A DNA stretch of 64,000 nucleotides from Protonemura montana (lineage: Eukaryota > Arthropoda > Insecta > Plecoptera > Nemouridae): contig OX387610.1 of assembly GCA_947568835.1 (NCBI GenBank), forward strand, positions 3,155,001 through 3,219,000. The letters run 5' to 3'. Numbering within the stretch: position 1 is the first letter of the stretch; each line of letters begins with the position of its first letter. Of the stretch, positions 11,407-22,307 are shown piece by piece. A program made the position numbers and the translations under genes. Under the pieces are notes generated by a model. It searched no databases and was not told the origin of the DNA. It saw nothing but the letters and a program-made list of their open reading frames with translations.

Positions 11407-13198
11407 AAAAAAAACTTACTTAATAAGAATTTATCGGATGAAAAAGTAAATTTAAAATATTACAAAGAAGACCGCAACCTGAAATTGGTAAGACTTCTGG
11501 GATGACATCTTCTAAAAACAAGCCCAACTTAAAGGAAAGTTGTTGCGATGGTTGAAATTAATTTACCTGGAGACCCAGAGGGCCGGGCTTCGAAGCCCGC
11601 ATGAAACATGTGAAATAATTTGCATGCTATTCGAGCCCCGGTGCAGTATATTTCACTTTTAACTGCAAATTAAAGCCTAGAACTGCGACGTTTTAATCAT
11701 GTTTATATGTTTTTCCGAGGGGCGGTTGCGGGGGGGGGGGGGGGGGGGGGGCACTTTACTCGCGCGTCCCGTTGCCCTGTAATGTAATGCAAGTCTGTCT
11801 AATAATATTAAAAATAATGCATAATATTATTATGATAGGGTTTAATATATCTACTTGATAATTTATTACTCGATCGTAATTCAATTTTGAACACGACCAA
11901 TCCGATGGCTCCCTTCCCCCCCCCCCCCGGCCCCCCTTTGCCACCCACGGAAAACTCGCCTGGAAAAACATAAATATGTGTAAAGGAAAGCGTTTGCTCA
12001 TGCGCGTAGTCGTCGTGCCCCGGGGTTTTAATAATAAATGACATGATTTGTTGATTTGTTGATTCAATTGAATGAGTTGTCAACATTTTCACAAAATATA
12101 TTCGCTACCCGGACGACTATTTGCTGACATTTTAAGCGATGCTGGAAGTTTTTAAACATTTCTAAACGACTGCTTAAAATGAAAGGGAAAACAAGAAAAA
12201 AAAAATTGGGATCCAAGCGATGTAATTGGTGGTTTACGGGTTGGAGTTTAATTACACTGCATGTATAAACTCAGTGCTGGTTTAGTTTTAACCAAGGAGT
12301 TAATGAACAGTTTAGAAAGAGTTACCAGAAGTTCTGATATAAATGTTGATTATCCTGCGTTATGGGCTATCGCATAAAATCAAATAACGGCTAATACGAT
12401 GACCGGGCAAGAAATCCACGGGGGCAGAAAGTTTGGGAATCTTTGCTCTAGAGGTTCACAAAGGCACAAAAAATCGGGAGAGAGGGAAAAAAAGTTAGAA
12501 TTTTTCGATTAAAAAAGTAGAAAATGTAGGAACACAGTTTCTAGGTCGGAGATAAAACTGGAATCTGCACGCGTAAGAAATGTGGAAGCTAAGGGTTTTT
12601 AAAAAACATCTAAAAAACCTTAAAATTAAAATCAAAATGAATGACAAAAAGATCTTGCAAATGGCTTTGCTTGTAGAACAATGTATTCTTGCGATCTAGC
12701 TTTGTAAACTCTGCTTAAAATGTCTGTCTTTTACCGTAAAGTCAATCTTCGATGAAAAGGTGACAACAAACTTTGTCAGCCATTTTTAAATGTGTCATAA
12801 TAATACTGAATCCAGTTTCCTATATGTGCACAAGCCAACAAGTTCTGAAACCAGTGCAACGGTCAAATGCGCCTGCGTGCGCTGCATTATAACTAACCCT
12901 CGTTACCCTGTTTATTCATCTGGCAACAAGCAATTACATGCCCTGATTTTTAACGGATTGTTTATATTTTCTTAACGGACCACTGCAAACTGGCACGGAC
13001 TTAACCGTGACGAACAACAATCTATTACGTCCGCCCAGGTCCACGTCATCAGGCGGAATAACATGTAACGTTTTGCGCGGGAAGAATTCCTAGATTCAAA
13101 ATATAAACACTACTAGCGCTCGAGTGGAGAAAACCAATACTTAACACTCGAATAAATAACCTTCGCTCTCCTGCCAAACAGCTTGACGTTTAGGAGAC
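11407..13198. other. unique sequence with long G and C runs, no gene supported
   Basis: A run of about 20 G lies at 11731-11750 and a C-rich run at 11918-11936, in complementary orientation about 170 bases apart. Open frames of 94-103 codons on the minus strand simply span the C run. Nothing else is recognised. Confidence 0.5.
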
Positions 13199-14006
13199 AC
13201 CGAAATTCAGCAACACTGCGCTGGGTCAGATATTGGATGGGTGACCATCATACACATGACCAGTTCTGTTCGGGAGAGAGGTTGGAGGTATGAAAGTTAA
13301 GCAACACTGCGCTGAGTCAGGTATTGGATGGGTGACCATCATACACATGACCAGTTCTGTTCGGGAGAGAGGTTGGAGGGATGAAAGTTAAGCAACACTG
13401 CGCTGAGTCAGGTATTGGATGGGTGACCATCATACACATGACCAGTTCTGTTCGGGAGAGAGGTTGGAGGTATGAAAGTTAAGCAACACTGCGCTGAGTC
13501 AGGTATTGGATGGGTGACCATCATAAACATGACCAGTTCTGTTCGGGAGAGAGGTTGGAGGTATGAAAGTTAAGCAACACTGCGCTGGGTCAGGTATTGG
13601 ATGGGTGACCATCATACACATGACCAGTTCTGTTCGGGAGAGAGGTTGGAGGTATGAAAGTTAAGCAACACTGCGCTGGGTTAGGTATTGGATGGGTGAC
13701 CATCATACACATGACCAATTCTGTTTGGGAGAGAGGTTGGAGAGATGAAAGTTAAGCAACACTGCGCTGGGTTCGAGTTCTGATGTTCGCGTTGTACCGT
13801 ACCGTCGGAAGGAACGTGAAACCGGTGGTCCCCTTGGTTTTCGACAGGAGTAGGCTAAGTGCCGGCATCGGGTTTCCCTTCCTCCCTTCTAGGCTATGTA
13901 AGGGTTATCATTATCCTCATCCTCATCATCATTCACTCATTCACCGACGCCATTACACCAGGGCCACGTGGCCAGTTGTCAAAACAGTGCGACGCTTAAC
14001 ACAAAA
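13199..14006 (+). mobile_element. 5S-head SINE with about 6 tandem 91-bp promoter units
   Basis: Starts ACCGAAATTCAGCAACACTG, a worn 5S box A. It then repeats box A (GAAAGTTAAGCAACACTGCG), the intermediate element (GTCAGGTATT) and box C (GGATGGGTGACC) every 91 bases (unit starts 13291 and 13382, for example). The last unit is fused by a deletion straight into the body at GTTCGCGTTGTACCGT, losing the CTTGCTTATCAACCTC segment. The tail with CATCCTCATCATC and GCCACGTGGCCAGTTGTC ends near 14006. Confidence 0.93.
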
Positions 14007-14353
14007 ATCGACTCAGCTCGTGACTCGCTGATTCGTCTCTCTGCTGACAGAAAGGAGGGGGTGGGGGGAGGGGTGTCGGCACTCCACAGGTGAACCCCCC
14101 TTTCCTTCCCCTCCCCCTGACCACCTGAACAAACAACCCCTCGCCCGTCGGCTGAATCTAATCCTCCTACGTCATGAAAGGAAAGCACCGAACTGCTTTA
14201 AAAGTTTATTTATATCATACCCAGTGTTTTCTTTACACTGATTCGCTATTATTCTTCATTTTCTTTTCAAGAATACTTTCTTCTCTCTTCACTGCTCCGT
14301 GAAATTGTTTACTCTTCGAGTACAAAGCGAAAAAGATCAGTTTTGCGGGATAA

Positions 14354-14540
14354 TCAATTGGGTTTATAGTCGATCAGAGTCACAGCGCTAATTTTGAAAT
14401 GCCTTCGCACAAAATGGCCGTCAAATGACTGCTTTACAAAAATGTAGGATGCCGCCAGGTGGAGCCACCGTCGTTTCGATTGTTAAGAAATTTTATTTCG
14501 TTATTTCTTGCAGATTACTCGCATTTAAACCACAATAATC
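14354..14540 (+). repeat. composite inverted-end element, partial copy (one 53-bp unit plus core)
   Basis: One degraded 53-bp unit (AATTGGGTTTATAG, GTCACAGCGCTAAT) is followed by the core found at 45.6 kb (CTTCGCACAAAATGGCC, GTAGGATGCCGCCAG, GTCGTTTCGATTGTTAAG, AGATTACTCGCATTTAAA). The copy stops before the 60-bp repeats. It may be an ancestral-like form with only one unit. Confidence 0.8.
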
Positions 14541-14683
14541 AATCAATCAATCGACAGCCAATAGACATCACTGGTAACGGGCAAGACTAACAGGTACCTG
14601 GCCTGGCCCTTGCTTCGCTCTAAAGAACCGGTGACTGACTACTTTAGAGCCGTAGGGACATTTACTATATAACCATAGAGACA

Positions 14684-15462
14684 ACCGAACGGTTTGGTGT
14701 GTTGGAAACACGGTTCACGTGAGATCACCGAAGTTAAACAACACTGCGCTGAGTCAGGTATTGGATGGGTGACCGTCATACAAATGACCAGTTCTGTTCG
14801 GGAGAGAGGTTGGTGGGATGAAAGTTAAGCAACACTACGCTGAGTCAGGTATTGGATGGGTGACCGTCATACAAATGACCAGTTCTGTTCGGGAGAGAGG
14901 TTGGTGGGATGAAAGTTAAGCAACACTACGCTGAGTCAGGTATTGGATGGGTGACCGTCATACACATGACCAGTTCTGTTCGGGAGAGAGGTTGGTGGGA
15001 TGAAAGTTAAGCAACACTACGCTGAGTCAGGTATTGGATGGGTGACCGTCATACACATGACCAGTTCTGTTCGGGAGAGAGGTTGGTGGGATGAAAGTTA
15101 AGCAACACTGCACTGAGTCGGGTATTGGATGGGTGACCGTCATACACATGACCAGTTCTGTTCGGGAGAGAGGTTGGAGGGATGAAAGTTAGTACAGCAA
15201 CTTCTCTCGCCTTGCTTATCAACCTCTCGACAGCATGGATTTGTGAAGGAATTCTGTTAATCACGTTGTACCGTCCTTCGGAAGGGACGTTAAGCCGGTG
15301 GTCACCTTGGTCTTCGACAGGAGTAGGCTACGTGCCGGCACCGGGTTTCCCCTCCTCCATTCTAGACTAGGTTAGGTTCATCATCATCCACTCATTCACC
15401 GACGCCATTAGACCAGTGCCGCATGGCCAGTTGTCAAAACAGTGCGTCGTTAAACACCACAA
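14684..15462 (+). mobile_element. 5S-head SINE, complete copy with 5 tandem promoter units
   Basis: The most complete copy. The head reads ACCGAACGGTTTGGTGTG, TTGGAAACACGG and GTGAGATCACCGAAGTTAAA, clearly related to 5S rRNA (TTGAAAACACCGG.., GATCACCGAAGTTAAGCAAC, TTGGATGGGTGACC). The 91-bp unit is repeated about five times. The body has ACCGTCCTTCGGAAGGGACG, resembling the deeply conserved central domains of animal SINEs. The tail ends GTGCGTCGTTAAACACCAC, which resembles the 3' end of a partner LINE. Such elements are transcribed by RNA polymerase III from the internal 5S-type promoter (family knowledge). Confidence 0.95.
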
Positions 15463-16008
15463 ATCAAACAATACCATATGATACAAGTATTTACATACAA
15501 ATCAAATCATATGGAACATTGGCTATGTCCCATAGTGCCAATTACAACAACCCACACCGTTGAGTTTCTTGCCAAAATGTCTCTCAGTGAAATAAGGGTT
15601 GGTAATTGTCTTGAAGATGACGTCAAGGTGACGTCATGGTCTACCTCTTTAATGACGTGTTGATTGCCGGGCGACCACGCAATTTGGTTCGCTGATAGAG
15701 CTGGCTAATTGCATGTAAGTGATAATGAGGGCGTTGAGAGAGCTTGACCACGTGGTCAGATTCAGATTGCTTCCTTGATGAGCTACTCGTGATGGTCAGA
15801 AGTCTAGGAGATGGAAAATTAGGAGATCACCGGCTTTTCAGGGTATTTCAGTGAAGTTAAAGGGGACTTGAGGGCTATGTTGTGGATGTTGAAATCTCAT
15901 TTGTCGAAGACTACTTACTCTGTGTAGTAGCTTCGCGTTGAAGGATGAGAGTGTCGAGGAAATTATTTCATGTCACTTTTTTAGTATGTGGTAAATATGT
16001 ATTGAGAT
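15463..16008. other. unique sequence, nothing recognised
   Basis: Contains ACGTCAAGGTGACGTCA near 15620 (two CRE-like TGACGTCA/ACGTCA sites) but no gene, repeat or RNA. Confidence 0.45.
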
Positions 16009-16288
16009 GAAATCTGATTTAAATTGCAAACGCTTGCAATGCGCGGGGTATTTTATTATTAACAACACTATAACCGTCTCAAAAATTGATGCCCAAACGC
16101 GAACTCGAACCCCGATTTCCACCTACCGCGAGTGTTGCTCTAACCCATTGAGCTATTTGGACACTGGATTTTTGAGACGATTTTAGTGTGTTTGATGAGA
16201 TTTGGACATCCATTTTTGAGATGGTTGTAGTGTTGGTAATAGTAAAATACCCTACGCATTGCAGGCGTTTGAAATTTAAATCAGATTT
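16009..16288 (-). mobile_element. tRNA-head SINE copy with inverted ends
   Basis: Left end (AAATCTGATTTAAATTGC, CTTGCAATGCGCGGGGTATT, AACACTATAACCGTCTC) and right end (TTTGAGATGGTTGTAGTG, GCAGGCGTTTGAAATTTAAA, TCAGATTT) are inverted copies of about 75 bases. They enclose one minus-strand tRNA-like unit with B box (GGGGTTCGAGTTCGCG) and A box. Confidence 0.88.
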
Positions 16289-16309
16289 AATCTAAATACA
16301 TCAACGAAT

Positions 16310-16575
16310 CCATCGTCAAATTGGAGTTATTCGAGTTTGACAGGTTGTGACGTGATATAGCGTCACTAGAATCAGAGTGACTGTGAGTATTCACAGCCTC
16401 TTGGTTCTACTACTTGGAGATCCGTCATTCTCACCAAATACACTAAAATCGTCTCAAAACAGTGACCAAGTAGCTCAATGGTTCAGAGCAACACCCGCGA
16501 CAGGTGGAGATCGGGGTTCGAGCCCGCGTTTGGGCATCAATTTTTGAGACGGTTATAGTGTTGTTAATAATAAAA
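16310..16575 (+). mobile_element. tRNA-head SINE copy with 5' leader
   Basis: A leader of about 165 bases (GAGTTTGACAGGTTGTGACG, TGATATAGCGTCACTAGAAT, GTGAGTATTCACAGCCTC) shared with copies at 25.3 and 54.6 kb precedes one tRNA-like unit. The unit is followed by GGGGTTCGAGCCCGCG and TTTTTGAGACGGTTATAGTG. This copy directly abuts the preceding minus-strand copy, giving a head-to-head arrangement. Confidence 0.88.
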
Positions 16576-16636
16576 AATAAAAAAGTGGTAAAGATGTGTT
16601 AGGCCCGGTAATACACTTAACTCGGAGTTAAGATCT

Positions 16637-16702
16637 TAACTCACAGAAACATATGATTTTTACAGCCTGTGATTGTTTGTTGCCATGGCAATTGATTGAA
16701 CC
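16637..16702 (-). repeat. single dispersed monomer related to the 92-bp array
   Basis: CTCACAGAAACATATGA, CTGTGATTG and GTTGCCATGGCAATTGA align with the reverse complement of the 92-bp unit (CTCACAGAAACATCTGA, CATGTGATTGG, GTCATGGCAACAG). It is a lone relative of the array at 22.3 kb. Confidence 0.65.
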
Positions 16703-16914
16703 CATACTTTATCTAGAAGTAAAGAAAAATTTAATACTGGACGTAAGAGATGTCGGTCTGTCTCACATTAAATCCAATGTTAAATTACTCAAAAATAGCC
16801 AAAAAAACGTTGAAAAGCAAATTTTTCATGTACATTTGGATTGTAAACAACTCGTATTCTAAATTGTTTTCATTTTTCAGGTATTGTTCATTGACCGGTT
16901 GACACCACTGGAAT

Positions 16915-19318
16915 ATCGGGTGGAGAGATGGAAGTTAAACAACACTGCGCTGGGTCAGGTATTGGATGGGTTACCATCATACACATGACCAGTTCTGTTC
17001 GGGAGAGAGGTTGGAGGGATGCAAGTTAAGCAACACTGCGCTGAGTCAGGTATTGAATGGGTGATCATCATACACATGACCAGTTCTGTTCGGGAGAGAG
17101 GTTGGAGAGATGAAAGTTAAACAACACTGCACTGGGTCAGGTATTGGATGGGTTACCATCATACACATGACCAGTTCTGTTTGGGAGAGAGGTTGGAGGG
17201 ATGAAAGTTAAGCAACACTGCGCTGGGTCAGGTATTGAATGGGTGACCATCATACACATGACCAGTTCTGTTCGGGAGAGGGGTTGGAGGGATGAAAGTT
17301 AAGCAACACTGCGCTGAGTCAGGTATTGAATGGGTGATCATCATACACATGACCAGTTCTGTTCGGGAGAGAGGTTGGAGAGATGAAAGTTAAGCAACAC
17401 TGCGCTAGGTCAGGTATTGGATGGGTGACCATCATACACATGACCAGTTCTGTTCGGGAGAGAGGTTGGAGGGATGCAAGTTAAGCAACACTGCGCTAGG
17501 TCAGGTATTGAATGGGTGATCATCATACACATGACCAGTTCTGTTCGGGAGAGGGGTTGGAGGGATGAAAGTTAAGCAACACTGCGCTGAGTCAGGTATT
17601 GAATGGGTGATCATCATACACATGACCAGTTCTGTTCGGGAGAGAGGTTGGAGAGATGAAAGTTAAGCAACACTGCGCTAGGTCAGGTATTGGATGGGTG
17701 ACCATCATACACATGACCAGTTCTGTTCGGGAGAGAGGTTGGAGGGATGCAAGTTAAGCAACACTGCGCTGGGTCAGGTATTGGATGGGTGACCATCATA
17801 CACATGACCAGTTCTGTTCGGGAGAGAGGATGGAGGGATGAAAGTTAAGTAACACTGCGCTGAGTCAGGTATTGGATGGGTGACCATCATACACATGACC
17901 AGTTCTGTTTGGGAGAGAGGTTGGAGGGATGAATGTTAAGCAACACTGCGCTGGGTCAGGTATTGGATGGGTGACCATCATACACATGACCAGTTCTGTT
18001 CGGGAGAGAGGTTGGAGGGATGCAAGTTAAGCAACACTGCGCTGGGTCAGGTATTGGATGGGTGACCATCATACACATGACCAGTTCTGTTCGGGAGAGA
18101 GGATGGAGGGATGAAAGTTAAGTAACACTGCGCTGAGTCAGGTATTGGATGGGTGACCATCATACACATGACCAGTTCTGTTTGGGAGAGAGGTTGGAGG
18201 GATGAATGTTAAGCAACACTGCGCTGGGTCAGGTATTGAATGGGTGACCATTATACACATGACCAGTTCTGTTTGGGAGAGAGGTTGAAGGGATGAAAGT
18301 TAAGCAGCACTGCGCTGGGTCAGGTATTGGATGGGTGACTATCATACACATGACCAGTTCTGTTTGGGAGAGAGATTGGAAGGATGAAAGTTAAGTAACA
18401 CTGCGTTGGGTCAGGTATTGCATGGGTGACCATCATACACATGACCAGTTCTGTTCGGGAGAGAGGTTGGAGGGATGCAAGTTAAGCAACACTGCGCTGG
18501 GTCAGGTATTGGATGGGTGACCATCATACACATGACCAGTTCTGTTCGGGAGAGAGGTTGGAGGGATGCAAGTTAAGCAACACTGCGCTGGGTCAGGTAT
18601 TGGATGGGTGACCATCATACACATGACCAGTTCTGTTCGGGAGAGAGGATGGAGGGATGAAAGTTAAGTAACACTGCGCTGAGTCAGGTATTGGATGGGT
18701 GACCATCATACACATGACCAGTTCTGTTTGGGAGAGAGGTTGGAGGGATGAATGTTAAGCAACACTGCGCTGGGTCAGGTATTGGATGGGTGACCATCAT
18801 ACACATGACCAGTTCTGTTCGGGAGAGAGGTTGGAGGGATGCAAGTTAAGCAACACTGCGCTGGGTCAGGTATTGGATGGGTGACCATCATACACATGAC
18901 CAGTTCCGTTCGGGAGAGAGGATGGAGGGATGAAAGTTAAGTAACACTGCGCTGAGTCAGGTATTGGATGGGTGACCATCATACACATGACCAGTTCTGT
19001 TTGGGAGAGAGGTTGGAGGGATGAATGTTAAGCAACACTGCGCTGGGTCAGGTATTGAATGGGTGACCATTATACACATGACCAGTTCTGTTTGGGAGAG
19101 AGGTTGAAGGGATGAAAGTTAAGCAGCACTGCGCTGGGTCAGGTATTGGATGGGTGACTATCATACACATGACCAGTTCTGTTTGGGAGAGAGATTGGAA
19201 GGATGAAAGTTAAGTAACACTGCGTTGGGTCAGGTATTGCATGGGTGACCATCATACACATGACCAGTTCTGTTTGGGAGAGAGGTTGAAGGGATGAAAG
19301 TTAAGCAACATTACCCAT
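16915..19318 (+). mobile_element. 5S-head SINE promoter satellite, about 26 tandem 91-bp units
   Basis: From 16929 to 19318 the 91-bp unit with box A, intermediate element and box C is repeated about 26 times, and there is no SINE body or tail after it. Marker variants GAGGATGGAGGG occur at 17826, 18099, 18645 and 18918. The spacings of 273 (3 units) and 819 (9 units) show block duplications. Flanks are worn: TTGACACCACTGGAATATCG on the left and ACATTACCCATTC on the right. The element has in effect become a satellite. Confidence 0.95.
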
Positions 19319-19747
19319 TCTACGATCAGACACCATGAGAGCAAACAGTTTTATTTCAAAAAAGCTATTAATGAACCAGCGCTTCTAGCAGAGCTGAAAT
19401 GGTGACAGAGAAGAGATGAGACAGAGTAAATAGTTGACCAGTTGAAAAGAGCTGCGAGGAATTGTGCTGTCATTACCGCTGTGAACTTACGGAGCGTATG
19501 CCGTGGCAGTCGGAGTTAATTTAAATATTCTCTTTCATTACTGCCTTTGATGGTAAATAGTTTGCAGAATTGAGTAACGCTGGAGTGGCAAGGGTAGCGA
19601 TACACTTGACTTTTGCTACAACTAATTTACTACAAACACGTCAAAATTTACTGCCTCTTGGCCTTTATTTGGCCAAAGTGAACCTAACCTAACTTATCTG
19701 AACATAGCCTAGAATCATTACCATACTAAACAAGATATTTTTAGAAA
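19319..19747. other. unique sequence, nothing recognised
   Basis: AT-rich spacer between two SINE-derived arrays. Contains GTGAACCTAACCTAAC near 19678. Confidence 0.45.
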
Positions 19748-20617
19748 TTGGTTAGAGCAACACCCGCGATAGGGGGAGATCGGGGTCCAAGTAGCTCAAC
19801 TGGTAAGAGCAACACCCACGACAGGAGGAGATTGGGGTTCAAGTAACTCAATTGGGTAGAGCAACACACGCGACAGGTGGAGATCGGGGTTTAAGTAGCT
19901 TAATTGGTTAGAGCAACACCCGCGACAGGTGGAGATCGGGGTCCAAGTAGCTTAATTGGTTAGAGCAACACCCGCGACAGGTGGAGATCGGGGTCCAAGT
20001 AGCTCAATTGGTTAGAGCAACACCCGTGACAGGTGGAGATCGGGGTCCAAGTAGCTCAATAGGTTAGAGCAACACCCGCGACAGGTGGAGATCGGGGTCC
20101 AAGTAGCTCAATTAGTTAGAGCAACACCCGCGGCAGGTGGAGATAGGGGTTCAAGTAGCTCAATTGCTTAGAGCAACACCCGCGACAGGTGGAGATCGGG
20201 GTCCAAGTAGCTCAATTAGTTAGAGCAACACCCGCGGCAGGTGGAGATAGGGGTCCAAGTAGCTCAATTGGTTAGAGCAACACCCGCGACAGGTGGAGAT
20301 CGGGGTCCAAGTAGCTCAATTAGTTAGAGCAACACCCGCGGCAGGTGGAGATAGGGGTCCAAGTAGCTCAATTGGTTAGAGCAACACCCGCGACAGGTGG
20401 AGATCGGGGTCCAAGTAGCTCAATTAGTTAGAGCAACACCCGCGGCAGGTGGAGATAGGGGTTCAAGTAGCTCAATTGGTTAGAGCAACACCCGCGACAG
20501 GTGGAGATCGGGGTTCGAGACCCCGTTATGACACCAACTTTTTTAGAGGTTATTAGTGATCCTAATAATAAAAAACCCCGCGCATTGCAAGCGTTTGCAA
20601 TTTAAATTAGATTTTAC
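19748..20617 (+). mobile_element. tRNA-head SINE with about 15 tandem 52-bp tRNA-like units
   Basis: Fourteen A-box sites of the form TAGCTCAATTGGTTAGAGC recur at 52-base spacing, with one partial unit before them. Each internal unit runs from acceptor 5' strand to the 5' half of the T-arm and then restarts. Only the last unit (about 20467 onward) has the full T-arm GGGGTTCGAGACCCCG. Two subtypes (GACAGGTGGAGATCGG and GGCAGGTGGAGATAGG) alternate from about 20100, giving a 104-bp dimer pattern. The 3' part ends TTTAAATTAGATTTTAC. Confidence 0.93.
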
Positions 20618-21334
20618 AAGTTGCTAGCAAGTAGCAACACAATATTTTCACACAATGTACTAGTTTTTGGTCCTCTTTTACATCTAGATTACCAATTCCG
20701 ACAAAGAGTATACCAGTTGCAGTTTTAATATGATTGGTCGTCATCCTGTCTACATACGAACAAAGCCGTGCAACTCCCGTCCAACTGCGCTGGCCGTGTT
20801 CGATTTGTGTTCGATTTGTGTTCGATTTGTGTTCTATTTGTGTTCTATTTGTGTCTGATTTGTGGCGTTGATTTGCACCGAGCCTCGTTACTGAGTAATT
20901 AGCATAATTCACCGTGTGAATCAGATGTTTTGCATGAATATTGGATGTTGTCGACCGAGAGTTCGACTGTGGAGTCGTCATTTGGAACCAACAGTCGCTC
21001 ATGTAGTTCTTTGAACTTTAGCAATGTGGAGCGACGTCAGATGTCTGGAGTTTTAAAAGACGATCCTGGTTGGAGCCAGTTAGTAAACGTCAAGTTAAAA
21101 GTCAAGATAACGATCGGTTAAGATGGAAATGTACGTATTTGATTGGCTGTCAACAATAAAAGTGCTTTTTTTAGTCGTGAATTTAGCTCTCAAACGATTT
21201 CCGACAAAACAGAAGAGACCAAAAAATCTTACAAATAATAAATCGATTTGCTGACGTTTAACCGTTTCCGGTTACAAGGGAACCTAATATTTTACAATAT
21301 AAAGTAGAAATGTAATTTATTTTCGAAATATGTC
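20618..21334. other. unique sequence with a short TTCGATTTGTG repeat
   Basis: Five tandem copies of an 11-base motif (TTCGATTTGTG / TTCTATTTGTG) lie at about 20798-20862. A 131-codon minus frame spans them and has no recognisable domain. Confidence 0.5.
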
Positions 21335-21867
21335 ACCGAACGGTTTGGCGTGTTGGAAACACCGGTTTCCAACACGCGAACAGCAGGATTTCTCCACAAA
21401 TCCATGCTGTCGAGAGGTTGATAAGCAAGGCGAGTGAAGTTGTTGTACTAACTTTCATCCCTTCAACCTCTCTCCCGAACAGAACTGGTCATGTGCATGA
21501 TGGTCACCCATCCAATACCTGACTCAGCGCAGTGTTGCTTAACTTTCATCCCTCCAGCCTCTCTCCCGAACAGAACTGGTCATGTGCATGATGGTCACCC
21601 ATCCAATACCTGACCCAGCGCAGTGTTGCTTAACTTTCATCCCTCCAACCTCTCTCCCGAACAGAACTGGTCATGTGTATGATGGTCACCCATCCAATAC
21701 CTGACCCAGCGCAGTGTTGCTTAACTTTCATCCCTCCAACCTCTCTCCCGAACAGAACTGGTCATGTGTATGATGGTCACCCATCCAATACCTGACCCAG
21801 CGCACGTGTTGCTTAACTTCGGTGATCTCACGTGAACCTGTGTTTCTAACACGCCAAACCGTTCGGT
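21335..21867 (-). mobile_element. 5S-head SINE copy with an extra inverted 5S head
   Basis: In the minus direction the head at the right (ACCGAACGGTTTGGCGTG) leads into about four 91-bp units. The body is truncated at GAAATCCTGCTGTTCGCG, and the usual tail is replaced by a second head in plus orientation (ACCGAACGGTTTGGCGTG at 21335). Both ends of the block are therefore inverted 5S heads of at least 28 bases. Confidence 0.9.
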
Positions 21868-22307
21868 CTGGACAGAAACAGGAAGATAGGGTTGTTACTT
21901 CGTGGCAGCGGTCAGGAATTGTGCGCGGGAATATCGAATGGTATTGAATGCGATGGATTGAATTAAATACCCGAGTCTGAAGGAGTGCGGAAGTCCCAAA
22001 GCAAGTCAAAAGATCCCAACCGGATTAAGGATGACGGCAAATCCTGACAAATCCTGACGCATGACGCGGCGCTCTCTACCTCGACACGAAGGAAACACTT
22101 TCTCGGGGTGAAAGCATTTCTAAATTAGATTTATGTTAGAAAAAATGCAGGCCACACTCTTTTTTTATTCATCAGGGACAGCTTTGCAGAATAAGACACG
22201 TGACCTAAGATAGAACGACTTATCCAATTAAGTGCAATACAATTTTATAAAAACACGGTATTTAAAACAACTGCGTTCCGGTTTTACCAGAAACTCGCCT
22301 CAAAGTT
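21868..22307. other. unique sequence, nothing recognised
   Basis: Spacer with two copies of AATCCTGACAAATCCTGACG near 22043. No gene or RNA. Confidence 0.45.

Noticed and set aside
13199-19318. 5S rRNA gene cluster
   Set aside because: Only the internal promoter part resembles 5S rRNA; the 3' half of 5S is replaced and the copies carry SINE bodies and tails.
19748-20617. Cluster of functional tRNA genes
   Set aside because: The 52-bp units lack a complete T-arm and acceptor 3' strand, and position 33 of the anticodon loop is G instead of T; they are SINE-head fragments.
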